A DNA stretch of 64,000 nucleotides from Auricularia sp. M13 (lineage: Eukaryota > Basidiomycota > Agaricomycetes > Auriculariales > Auriculariaceae). Shown here piece after piece: positions 23,901-32,569 of the stretch; positions within the stretch are counted from its first letter, which is position 1; each line of letters opens with the position of its first letter. Below the pieces are notes generated by a model. That model searched no databases. It saw only the letters and a list, made by a program, of their open reading frames with translations, and was not told where the DNA came from. Position numbers and translations under genes: made by a program. The DNA lies in the NCBI GenBank assembly GCA_037042915.1, contig CM073194.1, positions 2,728,001 through 2,792,000 on the forward strand. The letters are read 5' to 3'.

Positions 23901-25240
23901 CCGTGCCAACTCGACCGTGGCAGGTCATTGGAATTGACTTTGTAGGCCCACTACCTAAGTCAGTCACTAACCATGCTTGGTATGACAGGATCTGCACGGT
24001 CATTGACCATCTCACCGCCATGGTACACTTAATTCCGGCTCGAACCACGTATAAGGCTAAGGATATAGCTGAGCTGCTATTCAGTACTATTTATCGCCTT
24101 CATGGACTCCCTGAGGCGATCGTCAGTGATCGAGATACGCTCTTTACGAGCGAATTCTGGAAACGTCTACACGAGCTGACGGGCGTTGAACTCCGAATGT
24201 CCACTGCGTACCATCCTCAAACGGATGGAACGACTGAGAGAGCTAATCGGACATTGGGACAGATGGTAAGGCAGTGTATTGATGAGACTCAGAAGAATTG
24301 GGCTGAGAAATTACCAGCCATTGAGTTCGCCATGAATTGTGCAACGTCTAGCACAACTGGTTATAGCCCTTTCTTCCTTAATTCCGCGCAACATCCGCGC
24401 ATTTTAACCTGGGAAACTTCTTCCAAGTTCCCCGGTGTCCAACAGTTCGTTGATACGCTGAGGGAAACGTTAATGGCTGCTCACGACGCAATCATCGGTG
24501 CACGAGTTTCTCAGACTCATCAGGCTAACAAACATCGCAAAGAGGCACACTTTGAACCCGGGCAATTGGTATATCTAAGCACCAAGAATCTCCGAATAGC
24601 CAGAAATAAGTCGCGCAAGCTTGTACCAAAGTTTGTGGGACCCTTTAAAATTGTCAAGGAAGTTACACCTGGAGCCACGTATGAGATCGAGTTGCCTGCC
24701 GAACTGAAGAAACGAAAGGTTCACCCTGTTTTCCACGTAAGCTTGCTCCGGGAACATGTACCAACCGACGATAGTCGATTTCCTGCACGAGGACTGAGTA
24801 ATTTACCTGGTCTCAGCGATCTGTCCCTAGAAGTAACGGTCAGCGAGATCGTTGGGTACAGATTCGTAGATGGAAAACCTACTTTCTTCGTAACATGGTC
24901 AGACGGACAAACGACCGAAGAGACTTACGAAACGGTGGCTCATCTTCAAGCTTTCGATGAGTTCTGTGAAGCCAAGGGCATTAATCCTCGGCGGCGATTC
25001 GGACGGATTCCTCAGGAGAAGTCGGACGAGGCCGAGGTGATGGCCAAATCATTAGTCGTAATGACCGCATGGCACTTATCCTCGCAAGATCCCGTACAAG
25101 TACAGGAAGAACAGAGTGACGATGGTCACTGTCACGGGGTACGAGGAATATATAAGGCGGTGACTGAGATGCCAGGGAAGAATAACTTTCTCCCCGTTTC
25201 GTTTCTACCTCTTTACTCTTCGCACTTCTCGTTCTCATTC
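20918..25240 (+). CDS. Pol polyprotein: protease, RT, RNase H, integrase, chromodomain-like tail
   Basis: One open frame covers the replication enzymes. In order: aspartic protease (AFVDSGCMVD, about 21040); reverse transcriptase with the YLDD box (FMDVYLDDIIVYS, about 22000); RNase H (NLVTDASLTGASGY, then HERELLAI and CTDHKTL); a long disordered spacer (about 22840-23520); integrase with a His/His-Cys/Cys finger (HSILAH...CHIC), core GIDFVGPLP, IVSDRDTLF and TDGTTERANRTL (D, D, E); a GPF module (KFVGPFKIV); and a degenerate chromodomain (SEIVGYRFVDGKPTFFVTW), the hallmark of chromoviruses. All catalytic residues are present. No lesions were seen from 20789 to 26539. Confidence 0.92.
25149..25156 (+). 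promoter_or_regulatory. Internal TATA box before the 3' ORF
   Basis: TATATAAG, the same octamer as in the LTR promoter, about 90 bp upstream of an ATG at 25244. A pyrimidine-rich leader typical of fungal 5' UTRs separates them. It may drive a separate transcript for the extra ORF. Confidence 0.45.
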
Positions 25241-25243
25241 CCC

Positions 25244-26539
25244 ATGGCGTCCACCTCCCTCTACACCCGTCCGCCTACGCTGAGCGAGGCCGCGTTCGCC
25301 AAGTGCGTTCGCTGGGCAGTTGAGATGGACCAGGCCGTCAGTGGATCTGGCGAGCCGCCCATGGAGGAACCTCCTCTTCATTACGAGCTCTACCGACAAT
25401 ACAACCCCGCCGCCATTGAAGCCATGCGCGCCAAGACGCTGCAGCAACAACATCGCGAGATACTCAACCTCCGCGAGTTGCGAGCGCTTCAAGGTGGCAA
25501 GGCACCGGCGACGACCGACGCGATGCCGCTGCGCGGCTTCGAACTCGTCATGCGCACTCTTGAGCGCGTTCAACTTTCTGCCGACCGCAACTTGCGCACC
25601 AACATGCACTCGACCCTTCGGGCTATGCAAGTGGCCGCGCATTCGCCCGCTGGCCGAGCTGTTCAGCGTGACAATCGGCGCTTGCGCCACTTCGCCGACC
25701 GTACGTATCCATTGTACCAGTCATCGCGCTGCACAATAGTTAACGACGGTGTAGGATACGCTGGAGGGCGGGTCGACAGTTATCGCCCTCGCCATCCTTC
25801 TGATGACCGACGTGATCGCCCGGGCGCTCGCGATCGGGACGACAACCTGGATCGCCGGGGACGCGCCAGTCTTCGAGGCCGCTCCGACCGTAATGTGAGG
25901 TTCGAGGCACGTTCAAGCGGACGAGCTCGTTCTGCATCGCGCCTACCACGCGCGGATCCGCCTTCTTCACCGCACGCGGCGATCGTCCGAGCTGATACCC
26001 CGTTCCCGCAACCCGCTCCGTTGATGCACGACTTTGAGGATCAGGACGAGGAGATGCGTGAAGCATCACCTGTGCTCGACCGCGGTCATCCGACTGGCAA
26101 TCTGAACGCCGAGTTCACGTTCTACCAACCAGTCATTTCCGCTGCCGCTGCGGTCGTGCATACTCCGGACGCCACCGTCCAGCCTGCGCTTGCTGGCACG
26201 GACGCTCCTGATCATGCAGCTGCGCAGTCTTCTTTACCGTCCGGCCTGGGATCCCCATCTCGACAGGACGAGGTCTTTGTATACCAGCCGCTCGCGGTCC
26301 TCGATGCCATCCCGCCTCCTACTCGGATAACTCCTACGTACTTCGATGGGAGGCAGGATGATCCGATCCTACCCCAGCTCGTCGCTGAGTCCCCTATCTC
26401 GGCCGCTGGAGCCATACCCCCGTCGGACTATGCCAATAGCGTAGCGGACACCTTTCAAGACTTGGACATTGGGGCTATGAACCTTGCTGTAGATGAGTAT
26501 ATGACTGTAGAACCCAACCTGCCCCTGATCTTTCAGTAA
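25244..26539 (+). CDS. Extra 3' ORF of the Ty3/gypsy element, unknown function
   Basis: 431 codons from ATG 25244 to TAA, open and in frame with pol, so it could be made as a pol extension or from its own TATA (25149). The N-terminal third is helical and charged (LYRQYNPAAIEAMRAKTLQQ). A strongly basic Arg/Asp/Ser-rich middle follows (DDRRDRPGARDRDDN), then an acidic Pro-rich tail. There is no signal peptide, membrane span or known fold, so it is not an envelope gene. G/C-ending codons are favoured, as in the module at 19.7-20.9 kb. A gag-like nucleic-acid-binding or captured host protein is possible. Confidence 0.6.
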   Translation: MASTSLYTRPPTLSEAAFAKCVRWAVEMDQAVSGSGEPPMEEPPLHYELYRQYNPAAIEAMRAKTLQQQHREILNLRELRALQGGKAPATTDAMPLRGFELVMRTLERVQLSADRNLRTNMHSTLRAMQVAAHSPAGRAVQRDNRRLRHFADRTYPLYQSSRCTIVNDGVGYAGGRVDSYRPRHPSDDRRDRPGARDRDDNLDRRGRASLRGRSDRNVRFEARSSGRARSASRLPRADPPSSPHAAIVRADTPFPQPAPLMHDFEDQDEEMREASPVLDRGHPTGNLNAEFTFYQPVISAAAAVVHTPDATVQPALAGTDAPDHAAAQSSLPSGLGSPSRQDEVFVYQPLAVLDAIPPPTRITPTYFDGRQDDPILPQLVAESPISAAGAIPPSDYANSVADTFQDLDIGAMNLAVDEYMTVEPNLPLIFQ

Positions 26540-26600
26540 ACCTAGCTGGCTAGGACGTCTCCTTTGTATTTAACTAATTTATTTCGGGAACTGCGTTCCC

Positions 26601-26612
26601 GAGGAGGGCGAA
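26601..26612 (+). other. Polypurine tract
   Basis: GAGGAGGGCGAA directly abuts the 3' LTR. It is purine-rich with one C and is the expected plus-strand primer site for reverse transcription. Confidence 0.55.
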
Positions 26613-26888
26613 TGCAGCGAATCAGTAGTTTCCGCGTTCACTGCATTCCGAATCAAAGGCGGTGTGTTTCTACCAGTACAGCAAAGTGAGTCAGTGTGAG
26701 TCATTACTGAGTCATTGCTAGCATAGCCTCTTCTCTCATGTATATAAGGACGGGAGCTCGGGTTAGGAGCTCCCCAACTTCTTTAACACGGAACAATTCG
26801 CCACTCACGACTCGAGTGAACTGAACCGTATTGAAGAAACAATCTATTACCGCAAGTTTATACCTAGCAGGCCTAGGTATTCCTTACA
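26613..26888 (+). repeat. 3' LTR of the Ty3/gypsy element
   Basis: 276 bp, identical to 14680-14955, followed at once by the second ATGGT target copy. Confidence 0.95.
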
Positions 26889-28289
26889 ATGGTGTGGGAA
26901 TGAAACCCCAAAAATTATGGCTTGAGGAAAGGATTTGGAGGTATACTGGACAAGCTTGTCATTGCAGCAAATGGCAATCGGCAGGAGTGCGCCGAGGAAC
27001 AGGCAGCTCAGCGTGCGCCGTGCGATCTTCGCAACCAACAAGCGCTCACGTTGCGGGAATGTATGCGGCGGCCTTATACAATCATATACGTCCTTCTATT
27101 TTCACCACGCGGAACAGACAGATACGAGGGCATTCTTGAAATCCTCGGCATCGGCATCTAGACTACACTGGCCCTCGAGATGTCGCCAGCGGCTTGTTTC
27201 TTCCAATTCGTAGAAAGCTCACGTAATGCGAGAAGACACCTATCTCGTGCAGGAGAAGTCTACCGCGGGCGAGATGGAGAGCGCGCACGGTCAGAGCGAG
27301 GGGGCGCAAAGTAGTTGTGGTAAGGCTGCAAGCTGAGAGATGGTTCCGAAAGTTGAGCAGGTCGTAAAACAAGCATTGGTGGCTTAAACTGGTGGGAGGA
27401 GCAAAACGGTCGACGACTCTATGCTCTCGTGAGGATGCGCCGATCATGAGCTGACTCCAGCGGACGAGATTATGAGCAGATAGGGGGCGTTGAAGGGGCC
27501 TATTTTGGAGCTGGAGAATGGCCGACTGGCGCTGCTGTGACCGGAAGACCATGGAGCTGACTCGAGCAGTAAAACTGGCTGCAATCGCCGAACGTGTCGC
27601 CTGGTGTGACTCAATTGGCTGAAAATTGGGCATATCTTGCCTCTAGCAAAGCAAGACGGAAGCACGATCGAGGTTTCAAGGTTGAAATCGTCTAATGTAG
27701 ACAATGTTGAGCTAGACGCGGCCGCTTGTGACAGCGCAGCACTCTGGCAGCCGAGATGTTGCCAAAAAGAAGTCGGAAGCTCGGTGGCACCGAAACTTTG
27801 ACTAAATTCATGAGCCACAACTGCTTTTGGTTTGAGGAGAGCAGGTGACATGCAATGCGTCCTTGTGGCGCACAGAGAGCGAGCGCCTGGTGGCATTGAA
27901 CTGATCTTCCGCAGCATAGATAACACCCGACAATGCGGACATCATACATTCAGACTGACCAAGTATCAATTTCTCCGAATCGCAATGCAGAGCGATCGCA
28001 ACAGTAGATGCACCCTGAGACGTCGAACGGAGCGGGAGGCATAGCGGAATGCCCTGCATAGCTGTTGGGTCGTGCAGGTTGAAAGCAGAGCTGGGGAAGA
28101 TACGGAAGGCTCCAATCTCCTCTTTTCGTGCACAAATTGCCTTCAACATAAGCTGGCTGCTGCGAAGCTCATCCAGAGCTCATCCCTTCGAGTTTTGACT
28201 CGTCTTACTTCCAACAGCCATGATTACAACGTAATCGAACCAATTGACGATGCTCCAGCCTTTCGTAGGCTGACCCCCGCCAGCAACGC
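26889..28289. other. No gene recognised; possible decayed minus-strand gene
   Basis: Several overlapping minus-strand frames (27163-27633, 27444-27926, 27808-28149) could be exons or frame-shifted parts of one former gene. They encode hydrophobic/Ser-rich stretches that I cannot assign and have no consistent splice model. The LTR element inserted at its left edge. Confidence 0.35.
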
Positions 28290-28480
28290 TGGCGGCGTTG
28301 CTCCCAGCTCGACGGCCGGACATACTGGCGGACGTAACACAATACCTCCGCACTGAATGTTGCATCGTTGATTCGTCTCTCGGACCATGCTCGATGGATT
28401 GCTCCGCGCATCAATCTGCATCAAACCCGAAGCTCGTCAGTCCGGCTTTCCATAGTCGGCGGGTCTACGCGCAAGACATC
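28290..28480 (+). repeat. Dispersed fragment shared with 14335-14545
   Basis: Plus-strand copy of the fragment described at 14335-14545, in inverted orientation relative to it. It keeps an open frame containing CCIVDSSLGPCSMDCSAHQ. The two copies now flank the LTR retrotransposon at a distance. Confidence 0.6.
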
Positions 28481-28699
28481 CTCTCACGAGCCGGCGTATC
28501 CGTCCTTGAACTTTTTTGTTTTCCTGTCCAGGAGCTATACTATCATCAACCAGACAACCGATATGTCATAATCCCGGTTCGATGCAAACATGAGAATATT
28601 TACACTGTGAAGCGGAGTCCATCTCGATCAGTTCATCGGGGATGAATATCTGCGTTGGACGCCGGCGCATGGTGCACTAAGACCTCTTCAAGCCCTGTA

Positions 28700-28800
28700 C
28701 CACGAGCCTCCTCAGTCATTTTGGGATATATCCCATGTGTTTCCAGAGCATGTCGAGATAAATCCAATGTGATTCCAGAACACCGGTATGTACAGCAGGT
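28700..28800. repeat. Left inverted repeat flanking a two-gene segment
   Basis: Contains CTCAGTCA, then TTTGGGATATATCCCA, a GAGATAAATC box and TTCCAGAACACC. In reverse complement the same order of motifs occurs at about 31420-31500. Inside, further GGGATAA and GGGATGA motifs cluster at 28870-29000. Confidence 0.55.
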
Positions 28801-28958
28801 AACACAGAGCGAATTGAGATAAATCCGAACAAGTACGTACCATATGTCAGCAGGGGCATGCACAGGCGAACGGAATAAGTTGGGATAACACGGGATGTAG
28901 ATCGCGAGAAGACGAGATGAGATGAATCGGGATGAATCGGGATAAAGTCAGATCGAGA

Positions 28959-29715
28959 TTATGCAGACACCGTGCAAGGACGGGATAAGATAAGTTGGGA
29001 TATAAGCACGGGCATGCGCAGCGGGAACTTAACGCTGCCAGATTTGCCGTCGGTGAAGGCGACGTATAAGCCGTAAAAAAACAAAGCTGTCATGGCGACC
29101 TCGCTCGCGCACATCGCTGGACGCCTGAGTCGAGTACAGACCCAAGGACGCGCCATATGAGTGCCGATAATCTATCAGTGGTGAGCATCAGGATAAGAAA
29201 AGAGTAATTGATGGGAATACCTGAGCGACGCCTTTGAGAAACGCAACAAGAACAACGAAATGCGCCCAGTAGTTCGCGAAGACGTCAGCGTCGCCGTCGC
29301 GAAGTGCGCCTCCAGCACGGTGTCGGTCAGGAGCCTCGTCGCCGGTTTCGCGCGTTTCCGACGCCTGTGGTTGCAGGTCGTGCGAATCGACTGGATCCTG
29401 GGGCGCGCGGAGAGCACGAATTGATTCGTTGAACGCAACGTCCGCGATGTCGTCTTCGCCCGAAAGAACATCAGACAGAGCGGCCTGACCAGCCTCCACG
29501 GCGTCAAGATCGTCCTGAAGGACGTCCTGGACGCGCGCTCCAGCGCGGGGCGGCTGGGTGCGCACAAGACCGACGTCGGAGAGGACTTGAAGCGACTCCG
29601 AATGAACGCGGGTCACGTCGATGTGAATTACGACGTGCGCGGCGGCCTGCGCCTGTGTCTCGCGCGTCGTGACGAGCGCGTGCGGCGCGGGCTCTGGGGC
29701 GCTGTATCGAGGCAT
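28959..29715 (-). CDS. Putative small membrane protein, two exons
   Basis: Predicted 235 aa: exon 1 29715-29221, a 49-nt intron (GTATTC...GATAG), exon 2 29171-28959, both phase 0. The N-terminal 140 residues are acidic and polar. Then comes a hydrophobic stretch (WAHFVVLVAFLKGVAQ) running into exon 2, and a second one (MTALFFYGLYVAFT). The two hydrophobic stretches meeting across the splice junction support the model. No family was recognised. The 3' end runs into GGGATAA-rich repeats, so the last residues may be recent. Confidence 0.5.
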
Positions 29716-30199
29716 GACGGTGGCGGCAGAAAGAAGAGAAGAATGGGTTACGGCCTTCAAACTCAGCCATGTCGTATCTGCTCGGCGTCCACGCCTTCCA
29801 ATACGACTTGTAACCTGTTTTCTCAACTTTTAATCTCTGTTCTCGAAGGCACAGTACCAGGAGGCGCGATCGCATATGATCGCGCCCACGATCACGTGTT
29901 GTGATGGAACGTGACCGCTTCGTTCACCGACGGTAAGCTCATTTTCGCGCGAGTTTGAGCTGATATTGCCTATGCAGTGCATTGAATTGATTGCCCTTGA
30001 CGAGAGAGCGCGTCCTAGGTCAATTCCAGGTGCGCCAAGTCGGCCGGTCACCGCTTCGGTTTACCATTCCGCTGGACCCGTGTTCATACCGAACCAACCG
30101 GAGCAACGGCCACGACAATTGTCTTTGAAATCATGACGCCAGTGACTTCAACGGAAATGTACAGTATTATCAGGCTTACAGCACTTCCCGTTACACGAC

Positions 30200-30898
30200 C
30201 TACGATTTCGAGCCATGCAAATGCTGAACGAACCAAGCAACGGCTGCATTCTTGCCCCGCATCATTGCCGCACGCTCCCCAGGAACCTTCTCGTCGCCGC
30301 GGCTGAAACAGCCATGCTCAACGCCGGGGAAATGCTGGTAGTCGAACGGCACTTTGAGCTCCTGCAGCTTCTGGAATGTGTACGTCTTGAGCTCCGCCGT
30401 GTAACTCGGGTCGACCTCGGGCGCAAGGACCTGTAGCGGCACCGCGACCTCGTCGATGTCCTGGACCGTCACGAGCGACGGGTGGCCCATCGAGACGCAG
30501 TCGACCAGCGGCGCCGCATTGTGCTCCTTCGCGCCCAGGCGGAGCACTGCCCACCCGCCCCAGCAATAACCGATCGCGCCGACCTTCTCGAAGCCGAGCG
30601 TCTTGCGCAGCTCGCGGGCGGCCGCGAAGATCTCCGGCTCACGGACGGCGCGCGCGTTGCGCTGCCCGAAGCCCGCGAGGTCGAGCTGGGCCCAGCGCCC
30701 GGCGAGCAGTAGGTCGTGCGGGAGCACCTCGCCGCCGAAGAAGTCCGGCACGAAGACCGTCGTGTTCGCCTCGCGCGCGTAGTGGTCCGCGAGCAGGCGC
30801 GTGTTGCCGAACGTCCAGCCGAACCCGTCGTGCACCAGCAGCACCGCGACTTTGGTGTTGTCGCCCGTGATGTACGCATCGTTGCCACCGAGCTGCAC
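30200..30898 (-). CDS. Dienelactone hydrolase-like protein, 5' end unresolved
   Basis: An alpha/beta-hydrolase of the dienelactone hydrolase family. Such enzymes hydrolyse dienelactones or related esters, and many fungal members have unknown substrates. Visible features: VLLVHDGFGW strand, nucleophile elbow GYCWGG (Cys), Asp in APEVDPSYTAE, and His in FPGVEHGCFSRG, a complete Cys-Asp-His triad. The open frame begins at a GTG (30898) with a stop four codons upstream and no early in-frame ATG. Fungal relatives usually carry about 20-25 more N-terminal residues. A short upstream exon spliced at GTGTGCAG (30897-30904 region) is possible, or the gene has lost its start. Confidence 0.75.
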   Translation of the reverse strand: MQLGGNDAYITGDNTKVAVLLVHDGFGWTFGNTRLLADHYAREANTTVFVPDFFGGEVLPHDLLLAGRWAQLDLAGFGQRNARAVREPEIFAAARELRKTLGFEKVGAIGYCWGGWAVLRLGAKEHNAAPLVDCVSMGHPSLVTVQDIDEVAVPLQVLAPEVDPSYTAELKTYTFQKLQELKVPFDYQHFPGVEHGCFSRGDEKVPGERAAMMRGKNAAVAWFVQHLHGSKS

Positions 30899-31179
30899 AC
30901 GGACTCAAAAACATCACGCACGCCATCCTGCACTCGCCACGCGCACCAGAGCCACACCAACGCATCACACAGCCGTTCTCTGTGCCTATGAGTCGCGCCG
31001 AGTCCGCATGAAACGCGGCGAATCGGTTTGTCCGCGCGCGGACGACCAGTCAGCGTCATCGACGGAATGCTCGTTATTGCGCAATGCCACGCTCATTCGA
31101 AGGCAGCATAAGTCTTTTTTAACCGTGACAGTAAGAGGGGCGGTCACGAGAACGCAGCCAGACGCTGTGGTCGATGACG

Positions 31180-31335
31180 ATATTAAGCGCCGGCGGCGGA
31201 TGCTCTGATTCGAATGGCTAAGCGCCGGTGGCGAATGATTTGATGATGACGGGATTAAGCGCCGGCCAGACGGTCTGTTCGCACTGCGACCCGGAGGGAC
31301 GTTGATGGGATAAAGACGTTGATGGGATAAAGCTC
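31180..31335. repeat. Short direct repeats
   Basis: TAAGCGCCGG occurs three times between 31180 and 31270, followed by two adjacent copies of a 17-bp unit GACGTTGATGGGATAAA (31298-31314 and 31315-31331). No gene was seen in this interval upstream of the hydrolase. Confidence 0.6.
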
Positions 31336-31419
31336 GATATATACTAATTATAGCCAGGGTACTTGCATGTTATCCTATCTTATCCTATCCTGCTGCCATG
31401 GCAGAGCATATACTACATA

Positions 31420-31500
31420 TGCGTGTTCCAGAACACCTTGAGATTTATCTCAGGTGTTCTATAGAACACTTGGGATAATCCCAAGTGACTGAGAGTCTTG
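31420..31500. repeat. Right inverted repeat: array of dyads
   Basis: Two adjacent palindromes lie here: an imperfect one centred on GAGATTTATCTC, flanked by GAACACC and GGTGTTC, and a near-perfect ACTTGGGATAATCCCAAGT. In reverse complement the block matches 28700-28800. Confidence 0.6.
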
Positions 31501-31640
31501 GTACCACCGGTGGCACCACCCATGGGTACGTGAGGTGCTTCTGCGCTCGTTTGTCCACCTCCCTCCTGGACAGCCGCTGCCGTTGCCGCAGCGTCATTCC
31601 CGCCCGTGCTGCGCGCAGCGTTTTCATCTCGGCCATGAGC

Positions 31641-32565
31641 CTAACAGGGAATTAATAAATGCTCGTCTGATTCAAAAAGACATGCGGGACAGACCTCATA
31701 TAGCCACCACATCTTTAAAACTTGGATATGCCAAGACAAATGCCAGAAGTTATCCTCTTCGCCGTGTTCCTTAATCAATATGTCGAGGATCTTGTCCCAC
31801 TTTCGCATGGTGGGTGCCAGGAACGCAGATGCGTCGTTAGTAATTTTCGCATGGCCATAGACGTTCATTGGGAAAGATACTGAACTACTGAAGGCCTGCA
31901 TATATCAGCTGAGAAGCCATCACATTTGAGTAGGGAGTCCTCACCATAGCTGCGTAGCCAAGCCTGGTCCCTTGAGCTCCCTCGTCTAGCTGTGCAAAGG
32001 TTTGTTGAGCCTTCAGGAGATGCTCGCGGGCTTTGCCATATCTCGCCCGTAACCAAAGAAATTCCTCGATCTGCCCACGGACTCCTTCAGGCGGCTGACA
32101 GGCAGTACTGCGTGCGGTTCCCCGCGCCATGAGTTTCCTAAACCTGCTATTCCGGTATGCGTAGGACCTAGCAAATGAGATGGTGTTGAAGCCCGCAATC
32201 CCCACGATGATCAGCGCAGCGTATCCAGCAGATCGGACTGCAGTGTCGACCTCGAGAAAGTTGGATGTGAGGGAAAGGGCCATGAACATGGTGGCAACGA
32301 GAGTCAACAGCACCCCGAGCACCAAGACGAAGAGGCGCAGATACGCGCCAAGCCTGCCGAGCTGCTGATGCGGGTCGATGGTACCGCTCAGGCGCGCGTT
32401 GAGGCTGAGGATCGCGGCACATAGGTTCAGTGCGAACGCCCATGCCAAGTAGACTTTGGTCCTGTCGTCAACTCCGGCACGCACTGAACTGTGCAGCGTG
32501 GAAAATGACACTCCCGCACCAAAGGTGCCGATAGTGATGACAGCTTGCAGTGCGGTGTCGACGCT
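31641..32565 (-). CDS. Multi-pass membrane protein, unknown function; first exon not found
   Basis: The main exon (about 32565-31945) encodes roughly four hydrophobic helices: VITIGTFGAGVSF, WAFALNLCAAILSL, LFVLVLGVLLTLVATMFMAL and ALIIVGIAGFNTI. A polar charged tail follows. A 49-nt intron (31944-31896, GTGAGG...TGCAG) joins a second exon to TAG at 31641, adding about 84 residues. Without splicing the frame ends 21 codons later. The start is unclear: the frame is open to a stop at 32568 and begins without a good ATG, so a short upstream exon is likely. It resembles anonymous Agaricomycete membrane proteins with an AVITIG-like first helix. Confidence 0.6.
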
Positions 32566-32569
32566 TCAA

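Larger units (their letters stand above)
14680..26888 (+). mobile_element. Ty3/gypsy chromovirus LTR retrotransposon, composite
   Basis: A 12,209-bp element bounded by identical 276-bp LTRs (14680-14955 and 26613-26888) that begin TGCAGC and end TTACA. It is flanked by a perfect 5-bp target duplication ATGGT (14675-14679 and 26889-26893). Internal order: gag N-terminus, nested TRIM-like element, nested MITE, gag with zinc knuckle, a non-retroviral module, protease, reverse transcriptase, RNase H, integrase, chromodomain-like tail, extra 3' ORF, purine-rich tract, LTR. Gag and pol lie in one frame once the insertions are discounted. Identical LTRs imply a very recent insertion, or a copy made in trans from an already interrupted parent. 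Confidence 0.95.

Noticed and set aside
25244-26539. Env-like gene in the retrotransposon
   Set aside because: No signal peptide, no transmembrane helix and no cleavage site; an accessory or captured protein is more likely.
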